A stretch of DNA of 64,000 nucleotides from Paenibacillus foliorum (GCF_013141765.1 NZ_WHOD01000045.1:248001-312000), one strand, 5' to 3'; positions 27,430-37,706 are shown, numbered from the stretch's first letter. The notes: a model not told the origin generated them from the letters alone. Program-made: numbers and translations.

Positions 27430-27732
27430 TTACACTTGCATTCTCATAATTTCTTGATAAGCATCGATGACTTTATTCCGAACTTGAACCGTTAGCTGTA
27501 AACCTAAGGAAGCTTTCTCCGTTTCGATCATTAGCTGATGTACATCCGAAATTTCACCTTTCGCAAACTGATCGTTAAGCTTGTCAACATTTTGTTGTTG
27601 TTGATTTAGCTTATTCATCGCATCTGTCAGATAATTTCCGAATTGATCCGTTACCTCTGAAGCGCTCAGACCTTTAGATGCAACTGGCTGCATAATGCTT
27701 TGCAAAGGTTGCAGTCCCAACTTGTCTATCAT
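27430..27732 (-). CDS. fliE: Hook-basal body complex protein FliE
   Basis: 100 residues. The C-terminal helix VHQLMIETEKASLGLQLTVQ followed by VRNKVIDAYQEIMRMQV is the FliE signature. It joins the MS ring to the rod. The frame extends to 27747, but GGGAGG seven bases before ATG 27732 gives MIDKLGLQPLQ. It lies between flgC and fliF as usual. Confidence 0.96.
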   Translation of the reverse strand: MIDKLGLQPLQSIMQPVASKGLSASEVTDQFGNYLTDAMNKLNQQQQNVDKLNDQFAKGEISDVHQLMIETEKASLGLQLTVQVRNKVIDAYQEIMRMQV

Positions 27733-27758
27733 AATCAAACCTCCCATTCATAAATTAC

Positions 27759-28205
27759 CTATCTTCCTATTTCCAAAGCCTTTGTGATAATCGATTTCGA
27801 AGCATTCAAAGCCGTAACGTTAGCTTCGTAAGAACGAGATGCTGAGATCATATCCACCATTTCTTTAAGCACATCAACATTGGGCATCATGATAAATCCA
27901 TTCTCGTCTGCATCAGGATGCGTAGGATTGTAAACCTGCTTAAAGGGAGAAGTATCTTCAATGACCTTCGTTACTCTAACCCCTTCTCCTGCCGTTTCGG
28001 CCTTCGCATTTTGAAGTGCTTGCTGAAACGACGGCTGTTTTGCTTCAATTGAAACCAATTTCCTTTGGTAAGGCACCCATTTTCCATTGACTAATCTTGC
28101 CCTAGTCGAATCGGCATTAGCAACGTTGGAAGAAATAACATCCATTCGAAATCGCTGTGCCGTTAATGCGGAAGAACTGATGTCAAAACCATTAGTAAGC
28201 TTCAT
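27759..28205 (-). CDS. flgC: Flagellar rod protein FlgC
   Basis: 148 residues. The N-terminal rod motif is SSSALTAQRFRMDVISSNVA followed by NADSTR, and the C-terminal helix is MVDMISASRSYEANVTALNA. It is the proximal rod subunit. Either TTG 28208 or ATG 28205 fits the GGGAG site (spacing 7 or 10); I use the ATG. It directly follows flgB. Confidence 0.96.
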   Translation of the reverse strand: MKLTNGFDISSSALTAQRFRMDVISSNVANADSTRARLVNGKWVPYQRKLVSIEAKQPSFQQALQNAKAETAGEGVRVTKVIEDTSPFKQVYNPTHPDADENGFIMMPNVDVLKEMVDMISASRSYEANVTALNASKSIITKALEIGR

Positions 28206-28211
28206 CAATCG

Positions 28212-28610
28212 CTATCTCCCTTCAATGGCTGTTCTGGCTTTTTTGATTTCACTGTTAACTTGTTGAACCATTACATTGTATCGCAGTTGATTTTTAGCCA
28301 TTAAAGACATTTCATAGTCCATATCTACGTTGTTTAAATTATTGTTGATCGTAGATTGTCCATCTTTAACTATCTGAGCCTCTGGCCTAGCAGGACGTCC
28401 GATAACAAAATGTCTTGGGTCGGTTCTGTATCCTTGGATAGAAGAGCCGTTCAATTCGCTTTGTAGTAATTCTTCAAATTGAACTTCGGATCTTTTAAAA
28501 TAAGGAGTATCCGCGTTTGCAATATTATCAGCTATCACACGATGCCGCATTGTGGAGGCATTCAAGGATCGTTCCATCTGATTAAATGCGGGTTTATTGA
28601 GTATATCCAT
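28212..28610 (-). CDS. flgB: Flagellar rod protein FlgB, first gene of the fla/che operon
   Basis: 132 residues. The N-terminal motif TMRHRVIADNIANADTPYFK and C-terminal QLRYNVMVQQVNSEIKKART are typical of FlgB. It is the first structural gene of the operon and starts at ATG 28610 behind GGGAG with short 5-nt spacing. A stronger AAAGGAGG lies further upstream in the leader, not positioned for flgB (see the leader entry). Confidence 0.96.
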   Translation of the reverse strand: MDILNKPAFNQMERSLNASTMRHRVIADNIANADTPYFKRSEVQFEELLQSELNGSSIQGYRTDPRHFVIGRPARPEAQIVKDGQSTINNNLNNVDMDYEMSLMAKNQLRYNVMVQQVNSEIKKARTAIEGR

Positions 28611-28790
28611 TCGATCTCCCTGCCTTTGTGTGATGTTTGAATGTACTATTCAACAAGTTGTTTGCATTATCCTCCTTTCTTCGACAATTTAAGCGAAAAA
28701 AAATATTGTTATGTAAGGAGCAATTTATATCCATATCTTAGTAATTCTGAACTATATCTATATTGAATAAATATAGAAAGAATTACAATA
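28611..28790 (-). promoter_or_regulatory. fla/che operon leader and probable promoter region
   Basis: This 180-nt AT-rich region separates the codY terminator from flgB and should hold the operon promoter. The best sigma-A-like match I can see is TTCAGA (28751-28746), a 16-nt spacer and TATAAA (28729-28724), which is weak. An 8-bp inverted repeat, TCTATATT/AATATAGA (28757-28777), lies just upstream. In the leader a perfect AAAGGAGG precedes ATG 28667, which opens a five-codon frame MQTTC. I found no clear sigma-D site (TAAA-N15-GCCGATAT) or full CodY box. Confidence 0.4.
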
Positions 28791-28792
28791 TG

Positions 28793-28824
28793 AAAAAAGC
28801 CCTATATTTGTAATATAGGGCTTT
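28793..28824 (-). terminator. Rho-independent terminator of codY
   Basis: On the minus strand AAAGCCCTATATT, a 3-nt loop and AATATAGGGCTTT form a perfect 13-bp stem followed by six T. It lies 16 nt after the codY stop and insulates the hslV-hslU-codY unit from the fla/che operon. Confidence 0.92.
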
Positions 28825-28839
28825 CTATAAGAGAAAAGA

Positions 28840-29613
28840 TTATAATTTTATACTTTGGATACCTTGTATTAGTTGGTCATTTAGAACTCTAATATAGGTC
28901 CCTTTCATACCAAGAGAACGAGTTTCGATGACTCCCGCACTCTCTAATTTACGCATTGCATTGACAATAACCGACCTCGTAATTCCGACACGATCTGCTA
29001 TTTTACTCGCAACAAGCAATCCTTCCGAACCCTCAAGCTGATCAAAAATATGTTCTACAGCTTCTAATTCACTAAAAGATAAGGAACCAACCGCTACTTG
29101 AACTACAGCTTTGCTTCTGGCTTCAATCTCAATTTGTTCCGTCTTTTCCCTCAAAATCTCCATCGCTACAACGGTTGATCCGTATTCAGCTAGAATCAGA
29201 TCATCATCTATAAATACACCGTCGCGTTTAGTTAAAATCAAGGTACCAAGCCGTTCCCCGCCTCCTACAACAGGCACAATGGTAATGGAAATGACTGCTT
29301 CCGGCATATGGTCACCAAATAAATGATGATCATTTTTGGCATCCATATTGGATGAAGTATCTTCTACCTTCAGCAGCAGTTGGTTATATTCTGGCGAAAA
29401 ACGGTTTTCTTGCAGGATCGTTTCAAGCAATTCAGAATGCTGCTCCGTTGTTGAAACAGCCCTCCCAAGCACCTTGCCCTTACGGCTTACAACAAATATA
29501 TCTACACGTAATATATCACTCAAAACTTCTGCCATGTTCATAAAACTAACCGAATTTCCGGCTTCTTTTTGCAATAATTTATTTAACCTTCTAGTCTTTT
29601 CTAACAATGTCAT
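28840..29613 (-). CDS. codY: GTP- and branched-chain amino acid-sensing repressor CodY
   Basis: 257 residues, close to the 259 of B. subtilis. An N-terminal GAF domain (about 1 to 155) binds isoleucine/valine. The C-terminal winged helix-turn-helix includes [20 protein letters not shown] and the wing MKGTYIRV. It represses nutrient-scavenging, competence and, in B. subtilis, fla/che genes when nutrients are plentiful. Start ATG 29613 follows GGGAGG. The codY gene lies directly before the fla/che operon, though it is separated by a terminator. Confidence 0.97.
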   Translation of the reverse strand: MTLLEKTRRLNKLLQKEAGNSVSFMNMAEVLSDILRVDIFVVSRKGKVLGRAVSTTEQHSELLETILQENRFSPEYNQLLLKVEDTSSNMDAKNDHHLFGDHMPEAVISITIVPVVGGGERLGTLILTKRDGVFIDDDLILAEYGSTVVAMEILREKTEQIEIEARSKAVVQVAVGSLSFSELEAVEHIFDQLEGSEGLLVASKIADRVGITRSVIVNAMRKLESAGVIETRSLGMKGTYIRVLNDQLIQGIQSIKL

Positions 29614-29656
29614 GGTACTGCCTCCCAGTGCGACCTACGGTTTATTAAATTTTTAT

Positions 29657-29716
29657 AAGAAAACCTCTATCGAGGCCTATCAAGGAATAGAGACCGCGAC
29701 TTAAATGAGGTTTTTC
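29657..29716 (-). promoter_or_regulatory. Hairpin element in the codY leader (copy 1 of a pair)
   Basis: On the minus strand the element reads AACCTC, spacer, TCGCGG, TCTCTATTCC, then CTCGATAGAGGTTTTCTT. AAAACCTC at the 5' end can pair with GAGGTTTT at the 3' end, while CTCTAT inside can pair with ATAGAG of the same 3' arm, so two folds compete for one arm. The 3' arm ends in a T-rich run like a terminator. It lies 44 nt upstream of the codY start, and a related copy sits at a similar distance from hslV. It could be an attenuator or the hslU terminator; function is unproven. Confidence 0.5.
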
Positions 29717-29770
29717 TTGAACATAAGAATGGTTTAGCTTCGCAGAACTGAAAACTGATAAATTCTTATA

Positions 29771-31165
29771 TTATAAGATATATTGACTTAAGTCACGGTT
29801 TTGTACGATATCCGATAGTTTTTCCCTCACGTACTCAGGAGTAATCATGATTTGCTCCAGAGTAATTTCAGGCGCTTCGAATGACAGATCCTCAAGAAGT
29901 TTCTCTAGAATAGTATGGAGCCGTCTTGCCCCAATGTTATCGGTATTTTGATTTACTTCCGCTGCTATTTTAGCGATCTCCTCTATGGCTTCATCCGAAA
30001 ATTGGACCTGAATGCCCTCTGTTTCCAACAAAGCCGTATATTGCTTAGTTAAAGCATATTTTGGCTCTTTTAGAATGAGCACAAAGTCCTGTTGAGTCAA
30101 GCTGCTTAATTCCACTCGAATTGGGAATCGTCCTTGAAGTTCAGGAATTAGGTCTGAAGGCTTTGCTATATGAAAAGCTCCCGCAGCAATAAATAAAATA
30201 TAATCGGTTTTCACCGGACCGTATTTGGTTATAACCGTAGATCCTTCCACTATCGGAAGAATATCTCGCTGTACACCTTCACGGGAAACATCGGGTCCAC
30301 CACCGCGACCGGAGCTGCAAATCTTATCAATCTCATCTATGAAAATGATCCCCAACTGCTCTGCCCGTAGTACAGCTTCTTCAATAACCTCATCCATATC
30401 TAAGAGCTTTTGGGCTTCTTCTTGAATCAATACTTTGCGTGCTTCTTTAATTGGAAGCTTACGTTTTTTCGGCTTCTTGGGCATCAGACTTCCGAACAGC
30501 TCCTGCATATTCATACCCGTCTGCTCGTTGCCTTGACCTGACATCATATCGAGTACAGAAGGAGAACTGTCTTCCACCTCAATCTCGATAACCTTTTGCT
30601 CCAGCTCGCCTCTTACCAGTTGATCTTTAACCTCCTGCCGCCGTGAGGTCAGATTAGGATCATGCTCTGGTTCCTGCGTTTCATTAGTAGAGGTATTACC
30701 AAACAGCATCTCTAAGGGATTGCGCTGAGACTTCTGTTTGGATGGTCCAGGCACAAGGATGGCAACAATTCGTTCATCTGCAAGCTGCGCAGCTCTGTCC
30801 TTCAACTTATCTGCCCACTCTACCTTAACCATGCGGATGGATGTCTCCACCAAATCACGCACCATAGCCTCTACGTCACGCCCTACATAGCCAACTTCCG
30901 TAAACTTAGTTGCTTCTACCTTAATGAAAGGAGCGCTAACCAGCTTAGCTAGACGTCTTGCGATTTCTGTTTTGCCAACACCGGTTGGGCCAATCATCAA
31001 AATATTTTTAGGCACGATCTCATCACGAATGGCTTCATCCAATTGGCTGCGGCGGTAACGATTACGAAGTGCAACTGCCACTGACTTCTTGGCATTTTTT
31101 TGACCGATAATATATTTATCCAGCTGGGTGACAATCTCTCTGGGTGTTAGAGCCATATGCTTCAA
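29771..31165 (-). CDS. hslU: ATP-dependent protease ATPase subunit HslU (ClpY)
   Basis: 464 residues. The N-terminus is [20 protein letters not shown]. Walker A is [14 protein letters not shown], followed by the pore-type loop VGYVGRDVE, Walker [11 protein letters not shown], and the C-terminal sensor-2/HslV-activating tail ending DLSQYIL. A variable I domain lies between. It unfolds substrates for HslV. The start is TTG at 31165, seven bases after GGAGG; an ATG three codons later is an alternative. It follows hslV by 16 nt. Confidence 0.97.
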   Translation of the reverse strand: MKHMALTPREIVTQLDKYIIGQKNAKKSVAVALRNRYRRSQLDEAIRDEIVPKNILMIGPTGVGKTEIARRLAKLVSAPFIKVEATKFTEVGYVGRDVEAMVRDLVETSIRMVKVEWADKLKDRAAQLADERIVAILVPGPSKQKSQRNPLEMLFGNTSTNETQEPEHDPNLTSRRQEVKDQLVRGELEQKVIEIEVEDSSPSVLDMMSGQGNEQTGMNMQELFGSLMPKKPKKRKLPIKEARKVLIQEEAQKLLDMDEVIEEAVLRAEQLGIIFIDEIDKICSSGRGGGPDVSREGVQRDILPIVEGSTVITKYGPVKTDYILFIAAGAFHIAKPSDLIPELQGRFPIRVELSSLTQQDFVLILKEPKYALTKQYTALLETEGIQVQFSDEAIEEIAKIAAEVNQNTDNIGARRLHTILEKLLEDLSFEAPEITLEQIMITPEYVREKLSDIVQNRDLSQYIL

Positions 31166-31181
31166 GAGAGTACCTCCTCAT

Positions 31182-31727
31182 TCACTCGATTTCTTCTACT
31201 ATAATATTGTGATTGGTAAATACACATATTTCAGCAGCCATTGTCAATGCCGCCTGTGCAATTTCTTTGGCACTCATGTGAGATGCATATCGATGTAGTG
31301 CTCTACCTGCTGATAACGCAAAGCTACCTCCAGAACCAATAGCAAGAATTCCATCATCCGGTTCGATAATTTCTCCATTGCCTGAAATTAGCAGTACATT
31401 ATATGTATCCATAACTATCATCATAGCTTCCAATCTTCTTAGCACACGATCAGAACGCCAATCTTTGGCAAGCTCTACAGCAGCACGCTGCAAATTGCCT
31501 TGATGCTCCTCAAGCTTAGCCTCAAACTTCTCAAATAGCGTGATTGCATCGGCTACAGAGCCAGCAAAGCCTGCTATTACTTTCCCTCGGTACAGTCTTC
31601 TTACCTTCTTAGCTGTCGACTTCATAACCATGCTGTTACCAAAAGTGACCTGTCCGTCCCCTGCAATGGCACCTTTACCCTGATGCCGTATGGCAAATAT
31701 CGTTGTTGCGTGAAAAGCTTGCTCCAT
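31182..31727 (-). CDS. hslV: ATP-dependent protease proteolytic subunit HslV (ClpQ/CodW)
   Basis: 181 residues of the 20S beta-subunit-like family, with [20 protein letters not shown] and [17 protein letters not shown]. The only start with a ribosome-binding site is ATG 31727, which gives MEQAFHATT. The threonine pair used as N-terminal nucleophile in classical HslV is therefore residues 8 and 9, behind a seven-residue extension, and residue 2 is Glu rather than the Ser I recall for B. subtilis CodW. Either the N-terminus is processed or catalysis differs. Confidence 0.95.
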   Translation of the reverse strand: MEQAFHATTIFAIRHQGKGAIAGDGQVTFGNSMVMKSTAKKVRRLYRGKVIAGFAGSVADAITLFEKFEAKLEEHQGNLQRAAVELAKDWRSDRVLRRLEAMMIVMDTYNVLLISGNGEIIEPDDGILAIGSGGSFALSAGRALHRYASHMSAKEIAQAALTMAAEICVFTNHNIIVEEIE

Positions 31728-31775
31728 ACCAACCTACCTCCAAATAGTACTCCCAAAACAAAACAGTCATTCAAT

Positions 31776-31830
31776 AGAAAAACCTCGTTCGAGACGCACT
31801 AACAGAGCAGCCGCGATGTAGAGGTTAGAT
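31776..31830 (-). promoter_or_regulatory. Hairpin element in the hslV leader (copy 2 of a pair)
   Basis: Minus strand: AACCTC, TACA, TCGCGG, CTGCTCTGTT, spacer, CTCGAACGAGGTTTTTCT. It shares the blocks AACCTC, TCGCGG and CTCGA..GAGGTTTT with the element before codY and ends about 50 nt before the hslV start. AACCTC can pair with GAGGTT, and the local CTCG/CGAG pair competes for the same arm. The rest of the 254-nt gap to trmFO holds a second hairpin (GAGCTG/CAGCTC near 31890) and no gene. Confidence 0.5.
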
Positions 31831-31981
31831 TTACATGATATATGACTATTTAAGGATAAACGGCCGCGCCGTTGTCAAGGACGAGCTGGTTCAGCTCCGT
31901 TGAATAAATGAATTTTAGTGTTATAAGAAATCCTTAATTCTGATGTTATCAAAACAATATTATCGTATCATACTACAGCTT

Positions 31982-33316
31982 TTACTTACAAGTGGAATTG
32001 TATTCATTTTCCGAAAAATTCTGAATTTTCTCAATTGCGCGCATAGCTATTTTTTCATTTTTAAGCTTTTTGTTTTTAATTTTTTCACCAAGAGGCGGAA
32101 ACAACCCGAAATTCGCATTCATAGGTTGGAAATGTTTGAAATCCGCTGTTGTAATATAATGAGCCATGCTTCCAAGAGTGGTGTCCTCAGGGAATACTAT
32201 ACATTCTTGTCCCTTAGCGAAACGCGCAGCGTTCAGTCCTGCAATCAAACCTGATGCAGCTGATTCAACGTATCCCTCAACACCTGTCATCTGACCCGCA
32301 AAAAACAGATTGTCTCGATTTACAAATTGATAAGTCGGTTTCAAAAGCTTAGGTGAATTAATAAATGTATTCCTATGCATCACACCATAACGAACGAATT
32401 CAGCATTTTCAAGTCCAGGGATCAATGAAAAGACTCGCTTCTGTTCTCCCCACTTCAAATGAGTTTGGAACCCAACCAAGTTATATAAGGTACCTGCTGC
32501 ATTATCCTGACGAAGCTGAACAACCGCGTAAGGAAGTTCATTGGTATGGGGATTCATAAGACCAACTGGCTTCATAGGGCCGAACAGGGCCGTCTGCTTA
32601 CCTTTCTTGGACATAACCTCAATAGGCATACAGCCATCAAAGTAAATTTCTTTCTCGAATTCCTTGATAGGCGCCACTTCCGCTGTTACGAGCGCATCAT
32701 GGAAAATATTGAACTCTTCCTCTGTCATCGGACAGTTTAAATAAGCGGCTTCTCCCTTATCATATCTCGAAGCCAAATATACTTTACTCATATCGATCGA
32801 ATCTTTCTCAACAATCGGCGCCGCTGCATCATAGAAATATAAGTATTCCTCTCCCATAAGTTCCTTTAAATGAGAGGAAAGTGAAGGTGAAGTTAAGGGG
32901 CCGGTAGCAACTACCGTTATTCCTTCAGGAAGTGACTCGAGCTCAGCATTCCGTACTTCTATTAGCGGATGATTTCTGAGCATCGATGTTACTTCACCTG
33001 AAAACCCATCGCGGTCAACAGCCAATGCACCGCCGGCAGGCACAGCATGCTTGTCCGCACATTGAAGAATTAAAGAATTCAACATACGCATTTCTTCTTT
33101 TAACACACCGACAGCGTTTGCCAAACCATTAGAACGCAATGAATTACTGCATACTAGTTCAGCAAATTGATCGGAAATATGCGCCGGTGTCTTCTTCACC
33201 GGGCGCATTTCATATAGAATAACAGGCACTCCTTGACTTGCAATTTGCCATGCAGCTTCACTGCCTGCCAAGCCTGCTCCAATTACGGTAACTTTTGATG
33301 TCTCTGACAAAATCAT
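31982..33316 (-). CDS. trmFO: Folate-dependent tRNA (uracil-54) methyltransferase TrmFO
   Basis: 444 residues. The FAD-binding start is [20 protein letters not shown], followed by the family motif [11 protein letters not shown] and C-terminal [17 protein letters not shown]. It makes ribothymidine at tRNA position 54 using methylene-tetrahydrofolate. The last residues are Lys/Asn-rich, which is ordinary for the family. ATG 33316 follows GGAGGAA. It lies 14 nt after the topA stop, so they are probably cotranscribed. Confidence 0.97.
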   Translation of the reverse strand: MILSETSKVTVIGAGLAGSEAAWQIASQGVPVILYEMRPVKKTPAHISDQFAELVCSNSLRSNGLANAVGVLKEEMRMLNSLILQCADKHAVPAGGALAVDRDGFSGEVTSMLRNHPLIEVRNAELESLPEGITVVATGPLTSPSLSSHLKELMGEEYLYFYDAAAPIVEKDSIDMSKVYLASRYDKGEAAYLNCPMTEEEFNIFHDALVTAEVAPIKEFEKEIYFDGCMPIEVMSKKGKQTALFGPMKPVGLMNPHTNELPYAVVQLRQDNAAGTLYNLVGFQTHLKWGEQKRVFSLIPGLENAEFVRYGVMHRNTFINSPKLLKPTYQFVNRDNLFFAGQMTGVEGYVESAASGLIAGLNAARFAKGQECIVFPEDTTLGSMAHYITTADFKHFQPMNANFGLFPPLGEKIKNKKLKNEKIAMRAIEKIQNFSENEYNSTCK

Positions 33317-33330
33317 TTCCTCCTGAATCT

Positions 33331-35415
33331 TTACTCTTTCTCTTGTTGTTCTTCTTTGAAATCACATTGGATACATTGATGGAAGGTACCATTCTTGTTT
33401 CTCTTCTCAATCATCATAGAAGCGCATTTCGGACAAGGCCGATCCACCGGCTTATCCCAAGAAACAAAATCACAGCCTGGATATTGGTCGCAGCCATAAA
33501 AAATTCGTCCCTTTTTGCTGCGGCGTTCGATGATTTTTCCTTCCTTACAGTTCGGACAGGTAACACCAATATCTTTGACGATCGGTTTAGTATTACGGCA
33601 TTCCGGGAAACCGGAACAGGCTAGAAACTTGCCGAAGCGTCCCATTTTATACACCAGATGACGTCCGCATTTTTCACATATTTCGTCAGATACTTCATCT
33701 TGAATCTCGATCTTTTCCATTTCTTCTTCGGCGACCTCTAGCCTTTTCTCAAAAGACTCATAGAAGGTTGCAAGAACCTTGACCCAATCCTCTTTACCTT
33801 CCTCAACTTGGTCGAGCTCTCCCTCCATCTGCGCTGTAAATTCAACGTCAAGAATTTCAGGGAAATACTCAATCATTTGTTGAATGACCAGTTCACCAAG
33901 CTCAGTCGGAATAAACTTTTTCTCGTCTATAGCCACATAACCGCGCTTCTGAATCGTCTCTAAGGTAGGCGCATACGTACTTGGTCGGCCAATCCCCATT
34001 TCTTCCAGAGCACGAACCAACCTTGCCTCAGTATAACGCGGCGGCGGTTGTGTGAAATGCTGCTTGGGATCAATTTGTTGTTTCTTAACCTTATCTCCAG
34101 GCTTCATCGGCGGCAGCAGCTTATCTTCCTCAGTTGTGCCATCGTCATTACCTTCTACATACACTTTCATAAAACCCGGGAATTTCATCTTTGATCCTAC
34201 AGCTCTGAATATAGTATCGCCTGCTGTTATATCCACGGTCATTGTATCCAGCACTGCGGAGGACATTTGGCTTGCCACAAAGCGCTCCCAAACCAACTTG
34301 TACAAGCGCAATTGATCGCGACTTAGATGATCCTTCATCTGATCAGGTTCGCGCAGCACCGAGCTGGGCCGAATCGCTTCATGAGCATCCTGCGCATTTG
34401 CAGCTTTCTTAAGATATACACGCGGTGTCTCCGGATAATAAGCCTCTCCATACTTTTGTTGGATAAACTCTTTAGCTTCTTCTTGAGCCACGGGTGAAAT
34501 CCGAGTAGAGTCGGTACGCATGTAAGTAATTAAACCTACCGTGCCTTCACTACCCAAATCAATCCCTTCGTACAATTGCTGAGCAACTGACATCGTTTTG
34601 GATGCGCGGAAATTCAGCTTTCGAGCAGCTTCCTGCTGCAGTGAGCTTGTAATGAACGGTGGTGAAGGGTTACGCTGCCGTTCCTTTTCCTTAACCTCAT
34701 TAATAGTAAATTCAGATTTAGCTACACCAGCTAATATTTCATCCACTTCCTGCTGGTTGCTAAGCTCCTTCTTTTCTCCTTTGAGGCTATGGAATTTGGC
34801 TTCAAATTCTGTAGTTCCTGCCAGCAGCCTGGCTGTTATCGACCAATATTCTTCCGGAACAAACGCTTTAATTTCATTCTCTCGGTCATAAACCAGCTTT
34901 ACAGCTACAGACTGTACACGTCCGGCCGATAAACCCTTTTTAACTTTTTTCCACAAAAGGGGACTTATTTTATAACCCACTAACCGATCAAGTATACGGC
35001 GTGCCTGTTGTGCGTTTACAAGATCGAGGTTGATTTTTCGAGGTGTTTTAAAAGCATCTTTGACAGCCTGCTTCGTAATCTCATTAAATACAACACGACA
35101 TGTTTCAGTTTCATCCAGCTCCAAGTAATGAGCCAAATGCCAAGCAATTGCTTCACCTTCGCGATCAGGGTCAGCCGCCAGGTAAACTTTTTTCACTTTT
35201 TTGCGGGCATCCTTCAGTTCCTTCAGTATAGAGCCTTTACCTCGAATGGTTATGTACTTAGGTTCGAAATTGTTATTTATTTCAACACCAATTTGGCTTT
35301 TTGGAAGATCGCGAATATGGCCCATCGATGCCTTGACAATAAATTTGCTACCTAAATATTTGCCAATGGTTTTCGCTTTTGCGGGTGACTCAACAATGAC
35401 TAGTGAATCTGCCAT
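33331..35415 (-). CDS. topA: DNA topoisomerase I
   Basis: 694 residues. The Toprim domain starts [18 protein letters not shown], and the catalytic Tyr lies in [14 protein letters not shown]. Three C-terminal zinc-finger modules are visible: [20 protein letters not shown] with [13 protein letters not shown] with CDQYPGC, and CPKCASMM with CIQC. It relaxes negative supercoils. The frame extends upstream to 35469, but [11 protein letters not shown] at ATG 35415, behind GGGGGGAAG, is the expected N-terminus. A TATAAT-like element lies about 20 nt upstream with no good -35. Confidence 0.97.
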   Translation of the reverse strand: MADSLVIVESPAKAKTIGKYLGSKFIVKASMGHIRDLPKSQIGVEINNNFEPKYITIRGKGSILKELKDARKKVKKVYLAADPDREGEAIAWHLAHYLELDETETCRVVFNEITKQAVKDAFKTPRKINLDLVNAQQARRILDRLVGYKISPLLWKKVKKGLSAGRVQSVAVKLVYDRENEIKAFVPEEYWSITARLLAGTTEFEAKFHSLKGEKKELSNQQEVDEILAGVAKSEFTINEVKEKERQRNPSPPFITSSLQQEAARKLNFRASKTMSVAQQLYEGIDLGSEGTVGLITYMRTDSTRISPVAQEEAKEFIQQKYGEAYYPETPRVYLKKAANAQDAHEAIRPSSVLREPDQMKDHLSRDQLRLYKLVWERFVASQMSSAVLDTMTVDITAGDTIFRAVGSKMKFPGFMKVYVEGNDDGTTEEDKLLPPMKPGDKVKKQQIDPKQHFTQPPPRYTEARLVRALEEMGIGRPSTYAPTLETIQKRGYVAIDEKKFIPTELGELVIQQMIEYFPEILDVEFTAQMEGELDQVEEGKEDWVKVLATFYESFEKRLEVAEEEMEKIEIQDEVSDEICEKCGRHLVYKMGRFGKFLACSGFPECRNTKPIVKDIGVTCPNCKEGKIIERRSKKGRIFYGCDQYPGCDFVSWDKPVDRPCPKCASMMIEKRNKNGTFHQCIQCDFKEEQQEKE

Positions 35416-35542
35416 AGCCGTTCTTCCCCCCTCGATTATAAGATATAGTGCAACCTTTGCTTCGAGCATGAAAGAAGCTGGCTGTCATTTATCATTCAAC
35501 CATTACTCCAACTCTACCTCAGCTGGTTATCACTTATGTATT

Positions 35543-36646
35543 TCAATTTAAAGCATATATAGAACCCGATAACTGTTCCACTCGCTTTGTCAATAGTAAA
35601 TTTAACAGAACTGCGTGCAAATGTCCAAAGTTAAATTGACTTTTTGCTAACAGCTCATCAATAGACAGGGCTTGATTTTGCAGCAAATTCACAATAACTT
35701 GCTCATCTGGCGACAGTTGTGCCTTTATTTCCTGAGTATGGTTACTATATGAGTGTTGAATATCCGGTATAAGGTGCGTGTATTCCTCCAAAATATCTTG
35801 AACATCGCTGACTAGCTTTGCACCCTGTTTTATCAACGATAAGGTACCCTTACTTTTTGGTGATGAAATAGGTCCCGGTACAGCGAAGACGTCCCGTGAT
35901 TCCTCCAAAGCTTGGTCTACCGTAATAAGCGATCCGCTGCGGAGAGCAGCCTCTACGACAAGCACACCAAGACTTAAACCTGCAATTATCCGATTCCGCT
36001 GTGGAAATAAGCCTGGATGTGGTTTAGTTTTTAACGGATATTCGCTTAAAATTAAACCTTTATCGGCAATTTGATGGTACAGCAACTTATTCTCAGGTGG
36101 ATAAACATGCTCAATACTACAGCCTAAAACAGCAATCGTACTCCCACTCTCACGAAGAGCAGCTTCATGTGCCGCGCTGTCAATTCCTCTAGCCATTCCG
36201 CTGACGACACACAATTGCGATGCTGATAGCGCTTCCGACAGCTGTTCAGCCGTTTTGCGCCCATAGACGGTTGGCGTTCGAGTTCCAACCACTGCAATGC
36301 ATGGACGCTTCATTAACTTCGGATTTCCTCGATAATATAAAACCCATGGAGGCTGTGCAGTCTCCTTCAGCAAATCCGGATAATCCTCATCAAAGTAGGA
36401 CACAATTCCGATTCCCTTACTATTATAACCTTTCAGAAGGTTCTCCAACGTCAGTGCGGTTAGCTCATTAAGATTTTTCGCTAATTCAACAGCACGAGAA
36501 GCGGTTAATCCCAATGCTTGCCAATCACCTGCTTGTAAATACAACATCTCTGATAACACTGGAAATCGATTAACTATGGTTTGAATGGTTTTCCAGCCTA
36601 CATTTTCAATGTGATGAAGAGCTATTAAAATATTTGTATTGTTCAT
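35543..36646 (-). CDS. dprA: DNA-processing protein DprA
   Basis: 367 residues. A helical SAM-like N-terminal domain precedes the Rossmann core with VVGTRTPTVYGRKTAEQ, SGMARGIDSAAHEAAL and VLGCSIEHVYPPEN. A C-terminal winged-helix domain includes SIDELLAKSQFNFGHLHAVL. It loads RecA on incoming single-stranded DNA in transformation. Start ATG 36646 follows AAGGAG. The next plus-strand gene in the region, comM, is also linked to transformation in other bacteria. Confidence 0.96.
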   Translation of the reverse strand: MNNTNILIALHHIENVGWKTIQTIVNRFPVLSEMLYLQAGDWQALGLTASRAVELAKNLNELTALTLENLLKGYNSKGIGIVSYFDEDYPDLLKETAQPPWVLYYRGNPKLMKRPCIAVVGTRTPTVYGRKTAEQLSEALSASQLCVVSGMARGIDSAAHEAALRESGSTIAVLGCSIEHVYPPENKLLYHQIADKGLILSEYPLKTKPHPGLFPQRNRIIAGLSLGVLVVEAALRSGSLITVDQALEESRDVFAVPGPISSPKSKGTLSLIKQGAKLVSDVQDILEEYTHLIPDIQHSYSNHTQEIKAQLSPDEQVIVNLLQNQALSIDELLAKSQFNFGHLHAVLLNLLLTKRVEQLSGSIYALN

Positions 36647-36695
36647 TAGTATATATCACTCCTTCTTTGAGAACAACTTTTGGCCGATATGAACG

Positions 36696-36734
36696 AAAAA
36701 AAGCCCTCTACTCCCTTATCAGGAATAGAAGGCT
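36696..36734 (-). terminator. Rho-independent terminator after sucD
   Basis: Minus strand AGCCTTCTATTCC, a 7-nt loop and GGAGTAGAGGGCT form a 13-bp stem with G-U pairs, followed by at least six T. It starts 40 nt beyond the sucD stop and separates sucCD from dprA. Confidence 0.9.
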
Positions 36735-36773
36735 GCTTGCCTATCTATATGAGCTTACTTCTCTTACGTATAA

Positions 36774-37706
36774 TTATTTTTTAGTGATACATTTGTCCAA
36801 AAGACCTTTTTCTTCCAAAACACTCACAAGAGTGGAGCCCATTTCGGAAGGTGTAGGAGCAACCTTGATGCCGCAACGTTCCAATGTGGATACTTTCTCA
36901 GCAGCTGTTCCTTTACCACCGGAAATAATTGCACCCGCATGACCCATACGTTTGCCTGGAGGAGCTGTTTGCCCGCCAATAAAGCCTACAACCGGTTTCT
37001 TCATATTAGCAGCGATCCATTCAGCAGCTTCTTCTTCCGCAGTACCGCCGATTTCACCGATCATAATAACCGCGTAGGTATCAGGATCTTCATTAAACAG
37101 TGTCAAGATATCAATAAACTCGGAGCCTTTCACCGGGTCGCCGCCAATACCTACTGCAGAGGATTGTCCAATGCCGCGGGTAGTCAACTGATGAACCGCT
37201 TCATAGGTCAATGTTCCGCTACGGGAAACAACGCCTACATGGCCTGGAGTATGGATATAACCAGGCATAATTCCGATTTTAATTTCACCTGGTGTAATAA
37301 GACCCGGGCAGTTTGGACCGATTAAACGGGTTTTCTTGCCTTCCATGTAACGAGATACTTTAACCATATCCAATACTGGAATTCCTTCTGTAATACAAAT
37401 CGTCAGGTCAAGCTCAGCATCTACAGCTTCCATGATCGCATCTGCAGCGAATGCAGGCGGTACATAAATAACGGATACTGTTGCACCAGTTGCAGCTTTT
37501 GCTTGTTCTACAGTATTAAAAACGGGCAAGGAAACTACGGAGCCATTATCCAAAGTAATATCGATGTTGGTTCCACCTTTACCTGGAGTAACACCACCAA
37601 CCATTTGCGTACCGTATTCCAGACCACCCTTAGTGTGGAACATGCCCACGGAACCTGTGATCCCTTGTGTGATAACTTTTGTATCTTTATTTATTAAAAT
37701 ACTCAT
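36774..37706 (-). CDS. sucD: Succinyl-CoA synthetase alpha subunit
   Basis: 310 residues. The CoA-binding Rossmann domain is at the N-terminus ([19 protein letters not shown]). [14 protein letters not shown] is near the subunit interface, and the phospho-histidine is in [14 protein letters not shown]. It catalyses the substrate-level phosphorylation step of the TCA cycle together with SucC. The start is ATG 37706. It lies 66 nt after sucC, and a terminator follows. Confidence 0.97.
   Translation of the reverse strand: MSILINKDTKVITQGITGSVGMFHTKGGLEYGTQMVGGVTPGKGGTNIDITLDNGSVVSLPVFNTVEQAKAATGATVSVIYVPPAFAADAIMEAVDAELDLTICITEGIPVLDMVKVSRYMEGKKTRLIGPNCPGLITPGEIKIGIMPGYIHTPGHVGVVSRSGTLTYEAVHQLTTRGIGQSSAVGIGGDPVKGSEFIDILTLFNEDPDTYAVIMIGEIGGTAEEEAAEWIAANMKKPVVGFIGGQTAPPGKRMGHAGAIISGGKGTAAEKVSTLERCGIKVAPTPSEMGSTLVSVLEEKGLLDKCITKK

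Noticed and set aside
28740-28756. Possible CodY box in the fla/che leader (TAGTTCAGAATTAC)
   Set aside because: Only about 8 of 15 positions match AATTTTCWGAAAATT, too few to call although CodY control of fla/che is known in B. subtilis.
29657-29716. T-box riboswitch reading of the ACCGCGA string before codY
   Set aside because: The string is on the plus strand, opposite to the genes, and the AGGGTGG part of the T-box consensus is missing.
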